Assembly: GCA_031286025.1 (NCBI GenBank)
Contig: JAITVB010000163.1
Span: 1 to 8,282, forward strand
Length of the DNA: 8,282 nucleotides
Direction of reading: 5' to 3'
Source: Rikenellaceae bacterium
Lineage (GTDB): Bacteria > Bacteroidota > Bacteroidia > Bacteroidales > Rikenellaceae
The translations under genes and the position numbers were made by a program. Below, one piece after another: positions 1 through 7,558 of the stretch. A model generated the notes under the pieces. It was not told the origin of the DNA, searched no databases, and saw only the letters and a program-made list of their open reading frames with translations. The stretch's first letter is position 1. Each line of letters starts with the position of its first letter.

Positions 1-729
1 CGGAATGCCTTCGCCACGGTCGAGTTCGAGGATCCATCCGGCGACGTTGTCGAGAAAGTAACGGTCATGGGTGACGGCGATCACCGTGCCTTTGTATTGT
101 TGCAGGTGTTGCTCCAACCAGTCGATCGATTCGGCATCGAGGTGATTGGTCGGTTCGTCGAGCAGCAGCACGTCGGGTTCCTGCAACAACAGGCGGCACA
201 GCGCCACCCGGCGGCGTTCGCCTCCCGAGAGATGCCTGACCGGCGAATCGGCGTCGGGGCAGCGCAGGGCGTCCATAGCGCGTTCGAGTTTGCTGTCGAG
301 TTCCCATCCGTTTTTCTGGTCGATCAGTTCGGTCAGTTCGCCCTGGCGTTCGATGAGCTTTCCCATTTCATCGTCGGTCATTTCCTTCAGGAACCCGGCA
401 TTGACGTCCTCGTATTCTTTGAGCAGGGCCACCACGTCGGCGCAACCCTCCTGCACAATTTCCCGGACCGTTTTCGTGTCGTCGAGGTGCGGCTCCTGTT
501 CGAGGTAACCGACCGTATATCCGGGCGAAAAGACCACTTCGCCCTGAAAACTCTTGTCGAGCCCGGCGATAATCTTCATCAGGGTCGATTTCCCCGAGCC
601 GTTGAGTCCGATGATGCCGATCTTGGCTCCATAGAAAAACGAGAGGTAGATATCGTTGAGTACTTTTTTCTGGTTGTTGAACATCTTCGAGACGCCCACC
701 ATCGAGAATATGATCTTTTCGTCGGCCAT
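1..729 (-). CDS. ettA: ABC-F ATPase, energy-dependent translational throttle protein EttA-like (3' part missing)
   Basis: ABC-F proteins are soluble twin-ATPase factors; EttA binds the ribosomal E site and gates entry of ribosomes into elongation according to ATP/ADP ratio (family knowledge). Seen here: 243 residues of the first nucleotide-binding domain, with Walker A GLNGSGKS (41-48), Q-loop YLEQEP (75-80), a charged inserted segment (about 95-140) that fits the EttA arm, signature LSGGE (167-171), Walker B LLLLDEP (188-194, catalytic Glu192), NHLD just after it, and switch His221 in THDRYFLDN. The stretch [17 protein letters not shown] (142-158) is very EttA-like. Translation starts at the ATG at 729-727; a TAA lies in frame upstream, so no earlier ATG is possible. 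The linker and second ATPase domain, about 310 residues by family length, lie beyond the left edge. The ABC-F family is certain; the EttA subfamily is very likely. It is divergent from the rest of the window and functionally unrelated to it. Confidence 0.93.
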   Translation of the reverse strand, partial: MADEKIIFSMVGVSKMFNNQKKVLNDIYLSFFYGAKIGIIGLNGSGKSTLMKIIAGLDKSFQGEVVFSPGYTVGYLEQEPHLDDTKTVREIVQEGCADVVALLKEYEDVNAGFLKEMTDDEMGKLIERQGELTELIDQKNGWELDSKLERAMDALRCPDADSPVRHLSGGERRRVALCRLLLQEPDVLLLDEPTNHLDAESIDWLEQHLQQYKGTVIAVTHDRYFLDNVAGWILELDRGEGIP

Positions 730-762
730 TTTCGTAATACTTTGGTTCGCTTTTTGAGGTTA

Positions 763-793
763 CAAAGATACATCGAACCCGCCGATTAAAAAA
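763..793 (-). promoter_or_regulatory. Candidate Bacteroidota-type promoter for the ettA-like gene
   Basis: Read on the minus strand, TATCTTTG (770-763) matches the Bacteroidota -7 consensus TAnnTTTG exactly. A run of T's (793-788) lies about 19 bases upstream in the place of the -33 TTTG box, which it matches only partly (TTTT). The -7 box ends 33 bases before the ATG, giving a short leader. Its position in the divergent region supports the call; the -33 match is weak. Confidence 0.55.
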
Positions 794-810
794 GCCGTCG
801 GAAGGTCGTT

Positions 811-842
811 TTTGATTTTCCACAGAATTTTTCATACATTTG
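811..842 (+). promoter_or_regulatory. Bacteroidota-type promoter for the exported MBL-fold hydrolase gene
   Basis: TTTG at 811-814 and TACATTTG at 835-842 are separated by 20 bases, an exact fit to the phylum's sigma-ABfr consensus (TTTG, 19-21 bases, TAnnTTTG). Transcription would start around 848-851, about 20 bases before the ATG at 870. This rules out the in-frame TTG at 840 as a start, because that codon lies inside the -7 box. It faces away from the ettA promoter without overlapping it. Confidence 0.75.
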
Positions 843-869
843 AAGATACATCAACCTAATTTGGCTGTT

Positions 870-1571
870 ATGAGAAAGATTATTTTATTCGTTTCATGTT
901 TAATTCCGTTGTGCGTTATGGGACAGACTGTTAAGAGTGACAAATACGCCACCCCGTCGGGCGAGGTTACCCTCACCCTCGTCGGTCACGGCTCGGTGAT
1001 GGTCCAATGGAGCGGGAAGACCATTCAGGTGGACCCTTACAGTCGGGCGGGCGACTATTCGAAATTGCCCAAGGCCGACCTGCTGCTGATCACCCACGAA
1101 CACGGCGACCACCTCGACAAAACGGCCTGTGAAAAGATCCTCGCCCCGGCAACGCACATTATCGCCAACCCGGCGGCAGCCGAGCAACTGAAAGGGGCCG
1201 AAGTTTTGAAAAACGGTCAGTCGACCTCGTGGAACGGCATCCTGATCGAAGCCGTTCCGGCCTATAACATCGAGCACATGCGTGCGCCGGGACAACCCTA
1301 CCATCCGCAGGGCAGCGGCAACGGTTATGTCTTGAACTTCGTCGATTTCCGCGTCTATATCGCGGGTGACACCGAAAACATCCCCGAAATGAAAAACCTC
1401 GGCAGGATCGACGCAGCCTTCCTCCCCAAGAATCTACCCCACACGATGACCGACGGCATGTTGGTCGACGCCGCTAAAATGGTGGCGCCCAAAGTCCTCT
1501 ATATTTACCACAATTCGCCTTACCAAGTGAGCGAATTCCAGGAAAAGTTGCCGGACACCGTTGTGAAATGA
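870..1571 (+). CDS. Exported metallo-beta-lactamase-fold metal-dependent hydrolase (UlaG/UPF0173-like)
   Basis: A 233-residue MBL-fold protein related to the small UlaG/UPF0173 branch; the substrate is unknown. The N-terminus is a signal peptide: MRK, a hydrophobic core (IILFV to LCVM), and a probable signal peptidase I site after Gly18, leaving Gln19 first, a common Bacteroidota arrangement. The metal-binding motif is THEHGDH (75-81), with His76, His78, Asp80 and His81. Further likely ligands are His145 (YHPQG), Asp167 (AGDTE) and His214 near the C-terminus (IYHN). The ATG at 870 was chosen because an exact promoter ends at 842 and because it begins the signal peptide. The C-terminus is a few residues shorter than I would expect for close relatives, but no frameshift is evident. 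The gene lies 94 bases upstream of araA on the same strand; membership of the arabinose operon is not shown, since each has its own upstream AT-rich region. UlaG itself is a cytoplasmic L-ascorbate-6-phosphate lactonase, so the signal peptide argues against that exact role. Confidence 0.85.
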   Translation: MRKIILFVSCLIPLCVMGQTVKSDKYATPSGEVTLTLVGHGSVMVQWSGKTIQVDPYSRAGDYSKLPKADLLLITHEHGDHLDKTACEKILAPATHIIANPAAAEQLKGAEVLKNGQSTSWNGILIEAVPAYNIEHMRAPGQPYHPQGSGNGYVLNFVDFRVYIAGDTENIPEMKNLGRIDAAFLPKNLPHTMTDGMLVDAAKMVAPKVLYIYHNSPYQVSEFQEKLPDTVVK

Positions 1572-1610
1572 TTTTTTCGAAAAAAAACGAAGGGAAACGA
1601 AAATTTTTGT

Positions 1611-1618
1611 TACTTTTA
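1611..1618 (+). promoter_or_regulatory. Weak -7-like box upstream of araA
   Basis: The gap 1572-1665 is AT-rich and must hold any dedicated promoter of the arabinose cluster. TACTTTTA at 1611-1618 matches TAnnTTTG except for the last base. No TTTG lies 19-21 bases upstream of it, so if this is the promoter it probably depends on an activator. The leader to the ATG at 1666 would be about 40 bases. This is a tentative call. Confidence 0.3.
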
Positions 1619-1656
1619 AACACTTTTCGCCTCCGCTGAAACTACCGAATTAAACG

Positions 1657-1667
1657 ATAACTGTTAT
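1657..1667. promoter_or_regulatory. Short perfect palindrome overlapping the araA start codon
   Basis: ATAAC-T-GTTAT is a perfect 5-1-5 palindrome whose right arm includes the first two bases of the araA ATG. It could be half of an operator or a site affecting initiation, but an 11-base palindrome in AT-rich DNA may be chance. I do not recognise it as a known AraR site. Confidence 0.2.
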
Positions 1668-3165
1668 GAAAATCAGCAACAAAAAAATCTGGTTCGTGAC
1701 CGGAAGCCAGGATCTGTACGGCGACGACGTCCTGCGCCAGGTGGCCGAGGACGCCGGGAAGATGGTCGACGAGTTGAACGCCAAAGCCGGTCTGCCCCTC
1801 GAAATAGTGTGGAAACCCACCGTGCGTTCGTCCGAGGAAATTCTCAATACTTGCGTCGGTGCGAATTCCGCCGCTGATTGCGTGGGGATCATCACTTGGA
1901 TGCATACTTTCTCGCCGGCCAAGATGTGGATCGGCGGACTGAAGGTACTCGCAAAACCCCTGTTGCATCTGCACACCCAGTTCAACCGTGAAATTCCGTG
2001 GGGCGAAATCGACATGGATTTTATGAACCTGAACCAGAGCGCTCACGGCGACCGCGAGTTCGGACATATCGTGAGTCGGATGCGCCTCGGGGTGAAAGTT
2101 GCGGCGGGTTATTGGCAGGATAGGGATGTGCAGGACAGGATGGCTGTGTGGATGCGCGTGGCCAACGCCTGGGACGATGCCCGCGATATGAAGGTGGCCC
2201 GCTTCGGCGACAACATGAACAACGTGGCCGTGACCGACGGCGACAAGGTCGAGGCCGAACTGCGCTTGGGCTACCATGTCGATTACTATCCGATCGGCGA
2301 TCTGGCCGCCTATGTCGAAAAAGTGACCGAGGCCCGGATCAGGGATATGTTGGCCGTCTACGACAAGGAATATCTGTTGGCTCCCAATGCCCGGGAAGGA
2401 GGTAAAGATCGGAAGTCGGTCGTTGAGGCCGCCCGCACCGAAGTGGCGATGCGCGCTTTCCTGACCGAACGCAAGATCAAGGCGATCACCACCAATTTCG
2501 ACGCCCTGCACGGCTTGCACCAGTTGCCCGGTCTGGCCTGCCAACGCCTGATGGCCGACGGCTATGGTTTCGGTGGCGAAGGCGACTGGAAAACCGCCGC
2601 CCTGTTGCGCACGATGAAGGTGATGGCCCTCGGGCTGAAAGGCGGCACGTCGTTTATGGAGGACTACACCTACCACATGAAACAGGGAAAGATGTCGGCC
2701 CTGCAGGCCCATATGCTCGAAGTGTGTCCGTCGATCGCCGAAAGCAAACCGAAGCTCGAAGTACACCCGTTGGGCATCGGCGGTAAGGCCGATCCCGCCC
2801 GCCTGGTGTTCAACACCCCTCCGGGCCCCGGTGTGGCGGCCACGGTCGTAGACATGGGCAACCGTTTCCGGATGATCGTCAACGAAGTGGAGGTGATCAG
2901 TACCGAATCCCCGCTGCCCAAACTACCTGTGGCCCAGGCATTGTGGATCCCGCAGCCCGACCTGCAAACGAGCGCTCATGCCTGGATACTGGCCGGCGGC
3001 ACGCATCACACCGGTTTCTCGATGGCCCTCACCCCGGAATATTTCGAAGATTATGCCGAGATCGCCGGGATCGAATACCTGCCCATCGACAAGCGGACCA
3101 CAATCCGCGACTTCAAACGCGACATTCGCGTCAACGAGGTTTATTATATGCTCAAGAAACAATAA
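1666..3165 (+). CDS. araA: L-arabinose isomerase
   Basis: Converts L-arabinose to L-ribulose in the cytoplasm using a divalent metal (usually Mn2+), the first step of the isomerase pathway. The protein is 499 residues; E. coli AraA is 500. Conserved blocks are clear throughout: WFVTGSQDLYG near the N-terminus, WMHTFSPAKMWI, LLHLHTQFNREIPW and NLNQSAHGDREFG in the N-terminal half. The catalytic/metal residues all have counterparts: Glu305 (GEGDWKTA), Glu332 (TSFMEDYTYH), His349 (AHMLEVCPS) and His448 (GTHHTGFS), matching E306, E333, H350 and H450 of the E. coli enzyme. The ATG at 1666 gives the family's usual N-terminus and full length; there is no Shine-Dalgarno sequence, as is normal for the phylum. 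It is the first gene of the cluster and is followed after 38 bases by the symporter. No truncation or missing key residue. Confidence 0.98.
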   Translation: MKISNKKIWFVTGSQDLYGDDVLRQVAEDAGKMVDELNAKAGLPLEIVWKPTVRSSEEILNTCVGANSAADCVGIITWMHTFSPAKMWIGGLKVLAKPLLHLHTQFNREIPWGEIDMDFMNLNQSAHGDREFGHIVSRMRLGVKVAAGYWQDRDVQDRMAVWMRVANAWDDARDMKVARFGDNMNNVAVTDGDKVEAELRLGYHVDYYPIGDLAAYVEKVTEARIRDMLAVYDKEYLLAPNAREGGKDRKSVVEAARTEVAMRAFLTERKIKAITTNFDALHGLHQLPGLACQRLMADGYGFGGEGDWKTAALLRTMKVMALGLKGGTSFMEDYTYHMKQGKMSALQAHMLEVCPSIAESKPKLEVHPLGIGGKADPARLVFNTPPGPGVAATVVDMGNRFRMIVNEVEVISTESPLPKLPVAQALWIPQPDLQTSAHAWILAGGTHHTGFSMALTPEYFEDYAEIAGIEYLPIDKRTTIRDFKRDIRVNEVYYMLKKQ

Positions 3166-3203
3166 GACCGCCAACCCGAACTTAAAAATTTCAACGGAAC
3201 TGT

Positions 3204-5075
3204 ATGAATGTTAGTTTTTCCGGACTTGACTACCTGATCTGCGGCCTCTACGCCGTGCTGATCGTCGGACTGGGATTGTGGATCTCCCGCACGAAAAAAG
3301 GCGAAGAAAAGACTTCGTCGGACTACTTCCTGGCGAGCCGCTCGCTTCCCTGGTGGGCAGTGGGCGCATCGCTGATCGCGGCCAACATCTCGGCCGAACA
3401 CTTCATCGGGATGTCGGGCTCGGGCTTCCGCATCGGGCTCGGGATCGCGGCCTATGAGTGGATTGCGGCGCTGACGCTGATCGTCGTGGCCAAATATCTG
3501 CTGCCGATGATGATGGAGCGCAAGATCTACACGATGCCCCAGATGCTCAATGAACGCTATGGCAAAGGGGTGAGTCTCGCTTTCTCGATCTTTTGGCTGT
3601 TGGTTTATCTGTTTGTCAACCTGACTTCGGTGGCCTGGCTCGGCGCGTTGGCGATGAATCAGATACTGGGTATACCGGTGATGTATAGCGTTGTCGGGCT
3701 GCTCGTCTTTGCCGGGATCTACTCGATCTACGGCGGGTTGAAGGCCGTGGCTTGGACCGATGTGATCCAGGTGGTGTTCCTCGTGGGCGGCGGTCTGATC
3801 ACCGCTTACTTTGCGTTAGCCGCCGTGTCCGATACGGGTAGCGCCGTCGACGGCTTCCAGACTGTGCTCAGGTATGCGCGCCTTGATCCGAACGACTACC
3901 ACTTCAATATGATTATCCCCGACGGAACCCGGGTGATCGACTCCGCCTCGGGCGAAAGCATGAGCATTTTCAAGGATCTGCCCGGCCTGGCGCTGATCTT
4001 CGGTGCCATCTGGCTGACCAACATCGGCTATTGGGGTTTTAACCAGTACATTATTCAGAAAGGGTTGGCTGCGAAAGACCTGCACGAAGCAAAGAAAGGG
4101 CTTGTTTTTGCCGGCTACCTAAAAATCCTCATCCCGATCATCGTTGTGGTTCCGGGCATCACGGCCTATACGTTGTTCAACCACCCCGAGCTGCACGAAA
4201 AGCTGACCGGTCTGAACGGTACGATCACAAAGGCCGATGAGGCTTACCCGTGGCTGCTGAGCAACTTTGCCCCGAACGGGATTCGAGGAATCGCTTTTGC
4301 GGCGCTCGTGGCGGCCATCGTATCGTCGTTGGCTTCGATGTTCAACAGCGCCTCGACCATCTTCACGATGGACATTTATAAGAACCTGATGAACCCCAAG
4401 GCCAGTGAGAAACAATTGGTGAAGGTGGGGCGCATCGTAGCGTTGGCTTCGCTGTTTATCGCGATGTTTGCCGCCAGGCCGCTCTTGGGCGGATTGGATC
4501 AGGCGTTCCAATATATCCAGGAATACACGGGCTACATTTATCCGGGCTGCGTGGTGGTCTTCGGGATGGCGCTCCTGTGGAAAAAGGCGAGCAACCGCGC
4601 CGCGTTGTGGACGGCCATCGCGACCATTCCGCTGGGTATTCTGATCAAGGTGATGTATCCCGAGATGCCGTTCGTCTTGCGTATGGGTTACGTGTTCATC
4701 TGTCTGGCGGTTATCGCCGTGGCTATTTCGCTTACCGATAAAAAGCACGGGGTGACGGCCGAACCCGAAACCGGTTCGCGCCGCAACGGTCTGCTGAGAG
4801 GTTCTTACTGGATGTTCGGCGGGGCTGCACTCTGTGCCGTGCTCGGATTGGTCTACTCGAAACGGTATGCCGATCTGGCGTTCGAATCGATCTTTATGAT
4901 GGCTGTACTGCTCGCTTTTGTGGGCGTTATCCTCTACACCAACGCCAGAAGCGAGACGAAAGACCCGTTGGCTTACGACTATAAGCCCGAACTCTTTAGA
5001 CTTAACGGCGGTCTGGTGATCGGCTCGATAGGCATCGTGGCGATCATGATCACCTTATATGCTTACTTTTGGTAA
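3204..5075 (+). CDS. Sodium:solute symporter (SSS/SGLT family), probable L-arabinose transporter
   Basis: An inner-membrane Na+-coupled sugar transporter of 623 residues with about 15 hydrophobic segments, the first at residues 7-27 and the last at the extreme C-terminus. It closely follows the Vibrio SGLT (galactose) pattern: FLASRSLPWWAVGASLIAANIS (42-63, key part NISAEHFIGMSGSG at 61-74) and the sodium-site helix with paired serines, SSLASMFNSAST (374-385), followed by a TMDIY motif. The SSS family is certain. L-arabinose as substrate is inferred only from its place between araA and araD; related Bacteroidota arabinose loci also carry an SGLT-type transporter. The start ATG at 3204 gives a family-like short N-terminus ahead of the first helix; the 38-base gap from araA has no terminator, so the two are likely co-transcribed. 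After its stop comes a 137-base gap with a large palindrome. Other sugars (galactose, xylose) cannot be excluded. Confidence 0.93.
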   Translation: MNVSFSGLDYLICGLYAVLIVGLGLWISRTKKGEEKTSSDYFLASRSLPWWAVGASLIAANISAEHFIGMSGSGFRIGLGIAAYEWIAALTLIVVAKYLLPMMMERKIYTMPQMLNERYGKGVSLAFSIFWLLVYLFVNLTSVAWLGALAMNQILGIPVMYSVVGLLVFAGIYSIYGGLKAVAWTDVIQVVFLVGGGLITAYFALAAVSDTGSAVDGFQTVLRYARLDPNDYHFNMIIPDGTRVIDSASGESMSIFKDLPGLALIFGAIWLTNIGYWGFNQYIIQKGLAAKDLHEAKKGLVFAGYLKILIPIIVVVPGITAYTLFNHPELHEKLTGLNGTITKADEAYPWLLSNFAPNGIRGIAFAALVAAIVSSLASMFNSASTIFTMDIYKNLMNPKASEKQLVKVGRIVALASLFIAMFAARPLLGGLDQAFQYIQEYTGYIYPGCVVVFGMALLWKKASNRAALWTAIATIPLGILIKVMYPEMPFVLRMGYVFICLAVIAVAISLTDKKHGVTAEPETGSRRNGLLRGSYWMFGGAALCAVLGLVYSKRYADLAFESIFMMAVLLAFVGVILYTNARSETKDPLAYDYKPELFRLNGGLVIGSIGIVAIMITLYAYFW

Positions 5076-5212
5076 TTATCGCGTTCGGATATCTTCGCTC
5101 CGCTTGGAATGACAAAATGGGTCGGCGCCTGTCCCCTGTCATGCTGTGCGGAGCGAAGAACTCTGCTTACGAAGCGTAGTGGGTAATCTCAACGATACAT
5201 GACAAAAAGGAT
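5076..5212. other. Intergenic gap inside the arabinose cluster
   Basis: This 137-base gap is the longest within an otherwise tightly packed cluster. Besides the large palindrome it holds a second small inverted repeat, TACG-AAG-CGTA (5168-5178), followed by GGGTAATCTC, which looks like a degenerate tail of the same repeat type. I see no convincing TAnnTTTG promoter for araD, so araD and araB most likely depend on readthrough from upstream. An A-rich stretch (AAAAAGGAT) abuts the araD start but is too close to act as a standard Shine-Dalgarno site. Confidence 0.5.
5092..5159. repeat. REP/MITE-like 68-base palindromic intergenic element
   Basis: Outer arms at 5092-5103 (TCTTCGCTCCGC) and 5148-5159 (GCGGAGCGAAGA) are perfect 12-base inverted repeats. 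After a five-base imperfect region, inner arms ATGACA (5109-5114) and TGTCAT (5137-5142) pair in register, with GGG (5119-5121) facing CCC and a GGCGCC palindrome at 5124-5129 near the apex. Each arm read outward looks like TGTCATTCC..GCGGAGCGAAGA, which resembles, from memory, a dispersed intergenic repeat family seen in several Bacteroidota genomes. In RNA it would form a long stem-loop between the symporter and araD. It lacks a following T-run, so it is not a classical intrinsic terminator; it could stabilise the upstream message or partly limit readthrough. Only one copy is in this window, so dispersal is not shown here. Confidence 0.75.
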
Positions 5213-5914
5213 ATGAAACTGAAAGAACTCAAAGAGTTGGTTTTCGAGGCCAACCTCGATCTGGTACGCCACAGCCTGGTGATCTTCACCTGGGGCAACG
5301 TGAGCGTGTTCGATCAAGAGAGCGGTCTGGCGGTCATCAAGCCCAGCGGAGTGTCGTATGACCGAATGAAACCCGAGGATATGGTCGTGTTGAACCTCGA
5401 TGGCCGGGTGATAGAAGGAAACCTTCGCCCGTCGTCCGACACACCGACGCATCTGGAACTCTATCGTGTTTTTCCGCAGATTGGCGGGATTGTGCATACC
5501 CATTCCACGTTCGCAACGGCCTGGGCCCAGGCGGGGCTGCCGATTCCCATCCTGGGGACGACCCACGCCGATTACTTCTTCGGCGACATTCCCTGCACCC
5601 GCGGAATGACGGCCGAAGAGATCGGTGGCGATTACGAAAAAGAAACGGGCGCGGTGATCGTGGAAACTTTTTCCGGGAAAGACCCGATGTACATCCCGTC
5701 CGTATTGGTCAAGAACCACGGCCCTTTCTCGTGGGGCGCGACGGCCCACGAGGCGGTGCATAACGCAGTGGTGACCGAAGAGGTGGCCAAAATAGCTTTC
5801 CTCGCCACACAGATGAATCCTCTGGCGACGATGAACGATGAACTCACCTGCAAGCATTTTATGCGCAAACACGGCCCGGAAGCCTATTATGGACAAACGA
5901 TTGAAGAAAATTGA
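5213..5914 (+). CDS. araD: L-ribulose-5-phosphate 4-epimerase
   Basis: Converts L-ribulose 5-phosphate to D-xylulose 5-phosphate in the cytoplasm by a zinc-dependent retro-aldol mechanism (class II aldolase/AraD family). The protein is 233 residues; E. coli AraD is 231. Conserved features are in the expected order: TWGNVS (26-31), phosphate-site KPSGVSYD (43-50), SSDTPTH (74-80) with Asp76, zinc ligands His95 and His97 (HTHST) and His169 (NHGPF), Asp120 (THADYF), Glu142, and the C-terminal Tyr226 (AYYGQ). These match the residues known from the E. coli enzyme almost number for number. The start ATG at 5213 gives the standard N-terminus [10 protein letters not shown]. The stop is one base before the araB ATG, so the two are translationally coupled. 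Because UlaF and SgbE of ascorbate/diketogulonate catabolism are close paralogs with the same reaction, this enzyme could also serve that route, given the YiaK-like gene downstream. Confidence 0.97.
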   Translation: MKLKELKELVFEANLDLVRHSLVIFTWGNVSVFDQESGLAVIKPSGVSYDRMKPEDMVVLNLDGRVIEGNLRPSSDTPTHLELYRVFPQIGGIVHTHSTFATAWAQAGLPIPILGTTHADYFFGDIPCTRGMTAEEIGGDYEKETGAVIVETFSGKDPMYIPSVLVKNHGPFSWGATAHEAVHNAVVTEEVAKIAFLATQMNPLATMNDELTCKHFMRKHGPEAYYGQTIEEN

Positions 5915-5915
5915 C

Positions 5916-7547
5916 ATGAAAAAATACGTTATCGGAATTGACTACGGGAGCGACTCGGCACGCGCCGTGATCGTCGATGCGGCCAACGGCGATGAAGTGG
6001 CCCAGGCCGTGCGCAAATACCCCCGTTGGACGGCAGGCAAATACTGCGACCCGCACAAGAACCAGTATCGTCAACATCCGAACGATTATACCGAGGTGTT
6101 GGAAGCGATTGTCGGCGAAGCGTTGGCCGAAGCCCCGTCCGGAGTGGCAGCCCACGTGGTCGGCCTGTCGTTCGACACGACCGGCTCGACGCCCGTACTG
6201 ATCGACAGTGAAGGCACGCCGTTGGCCCTGAAACCGGAATTTGCGGAGAATCCCAACGCGATGTTCGTCCTGTGGAAAGACCACACCGCCATCCGTGAAG
6301 CGAACGAGATCAACGCCCTGGCCCGCCAATGGGAGATCGACTTTACGAAATACGAGGGCGGTATCTACTCTTCGGAATGGGTGTGGGCCAAAATGCTTCA
6401 TATCTTACGTGAAGATGCTGCCGTACGTCGGGCCGCCTGTTCGTGGGTCGAGCATTGCGACTGGATGACCGCCATACTGACCGGCAATACGAAACCGGAA
6501 ACCCTTATCCGCAGCCGTTGCGCCGCCGGACACAAGGCGATGTGGCACCCCGATTGGGATGGGCTGCCCGGCGAAAAGTTCCTGACCGCCCTTGATCCGC
6601 TCCTGAAAGGGTATCGGGAACGGCTTTTCGAAAAAACCGAAACTAGCGACAAGGCCGTCGGTAAACTGACTCCGGAGTGGGCCGGGCGACTCGGCCTCTC
6701 GACCGATGTGGTGGTGGGTGTGAGCGCCTTCGACTGCCACATGGGCGCTGTGGGTGGCGGAATCGCTCCGAATGTGTTGGCGCGGGCGATCGGCACCTCC
6801 ACTTGCGATATCCTCATTTCGAGCTACGCGAGCATCGGCGGGAAGGTTATTCCGGGCATCTGCGGCCAGGTCGACGGATCGGTCGTACCGGGTTATGCGG
6901 GCCTCGAAGCCGGACAATCGGGCTTTGGCGACATCTATGCCTGGTTCAAAAATATCTGCGGTTGGGCGATCGAACAATTTTTGCCTGAGCGCGAAGATCT
7001 GCTCGATGCGATCATTCCGAAACTGAGCGAGTCGGCGGCGCAGGTTCCGGTCGAAGAATCGACCGTTTTGGCCCTTGATTGGATGAACGGCCGTCGCACA
7101 CCCGACGCCAACCAGGAAGTGAAAGGGGCGATTGCCGGTCTGACCCTCGGTTCGTCGGCTCCGCGCGTGTTTCGGGCGTTGGTCGAAGCCACGGCCTTCG
7201 GGTCGCGCGCCATCGCCGAGCGTTTTCGTCGGGAAGGGGTGGCGATCGACGGCTGCATCGGTTTGGGCGGTATAGCCCGCAAATCGCCGTTTGTGATGCA
7301 GACGTTGGCCGATGTGATGAATATGCCGATCCGTGTGGCGGCCACCGATCAGACCTGTGCCGCAGGAGCGGCGATGTTCGCCGCTGTGGCGGCCGGTCTT
7401 TTTGAGAGGGTCGAAGATGCCCAACAAGCAATGGGCAAGGGATTCGATCAGGAATATTTGCCAGATCCCGAACGCGTGGCCGTTTACGATAAGATCTATC
7501 GAAGATATCTCGAATTTGGCGCGTTTGTTGAGAAATCACTGAGTTGA
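5916..7547 (+). CDS. araB: L-ribulokinase (FGGY carbohydrate kinase)
   Basis: Phosphorylates L-ribulose to L-ribulose 5-phosphate with ATP; cytoplasmic. From the ATG at 5916 the protein is 543 residues (E. coli AraB 566). Features: N-terminal phosphate-loop GIDYGSDSARAV (7-18), the AraB-typical YPRW followed by an NQ(F/Y)R block, STGSTP-like DTTGSTPVLID, PEFAENPNAMFVLWKDH, GGIYSSEW, AGHKAMWHPDW, the catalytic aspartate in FDCHMGAVGGG (272-282, Asp273), GTSTCDI (293-299), GICGQVDGSVVPG, and the C-terminal FGGY domain with GLGGIARK (449-456). Identity as ribulokinase rather than another FGGY kinase is clear. The start at 5916 was preferred over an in-frame ATG at 5889, which would overlap araD by 26 bases and add nine non-conserved residues before MKKYVIGIDYG. 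The araD stop and araB start are joined as TGAcATG, suggesting termination-reinitiation. Next gene follows after 11 bases. Confidence 0.97.
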   Translation: MKKYVIGIDYGSDSARAVIVDAANGDEVAQAVRKYPRWTAGKYCDPHKNQYRQHPNDYTEVLEAIVGEALAEAPSGVAAHVVGLSFDTTGSTPVLIDSEGTPLALKPEFAENPNAMFVLWKDHTAIREANEINALARQWEIDFTKYEGGIYSSEWVWAKMLHILREDAAVRRAACSWVEHCDWMTAILTGNTKPETLIRSRCAAGHKAMWHPDWDGLPGEKFLTALDPLLKGYRERLFEKTETSDKAVGKLTPEWAGRLGLSTDVVVGVSAFDCHMGAVGGGIAPNVLARAIGTSTCDILISSYASIGGKVIPGICGQVDGSVVPGYAGLEAGQSGFGDIYAWFKNICGWAIEQFLPEREDLLDAIIPKLSESAAQVPVEESTVLALDWMNGRRTPDANQEVKGAIAGLTLGSSAPRVFRALVEATAFGSRAIAERFRREGVAIDGCIGLGGIARKSPFVMQTLADVMNMPIRVAATDQTCAAGAAMFAAVAAGLFERVEDAQQAMGKGFDQEYLPDPERVAVYDKIYRRYLEFGAFVEKSLS

Positions 7548-7558
7548 CCGCTGAAAAA

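Noticed and set aside
67..789. A 240-codon plus-strand open frame at the left end
   Set aside because: The minus strand encodes an unmistakable ABC-F ATPase with all motifs across this stretch, so the plus-strand frame is its shadow.
840..869. TTG at 840 as the start of the MBL-fold gene
   Set aside because: It sits inside an exact -7 promoter box and puts ten polar residues in front of a normal signal peptide.
1572..1590. T-run and A-run (TTTTTTCGA followed by A's) after the MBL gene as a possible terminator
   Set aside because: The inverted repeat is only A/T with a CG centre and has no G+C stem, so it would be too weak for an intrinsic terminator.
1642..2766. A 374-codon open frame antisense to araA
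   Set aside because: It lies wholly opposite a full-length, fully conserved enzyme gene. Its His/Gly/Val-rich, Lys-poor translation is what a G+C-biased coding strand gives on the opposite strand, and it has no recognisable domain.
4119..4748. A 209-codon open frame antisense to the symporter gene
   Set aside because: It is a shadow of transmembrane-coding sequence, rich in His, Arg, Asp and Gln, with no domain and no promoter.
6405..7427. A 340-codon open frame antisense to araB
   Set aside because: araB is conserved along the entire stretch, and the antisense product is compositionally odd (Arg/His-rich) and unlike any family I recognise.
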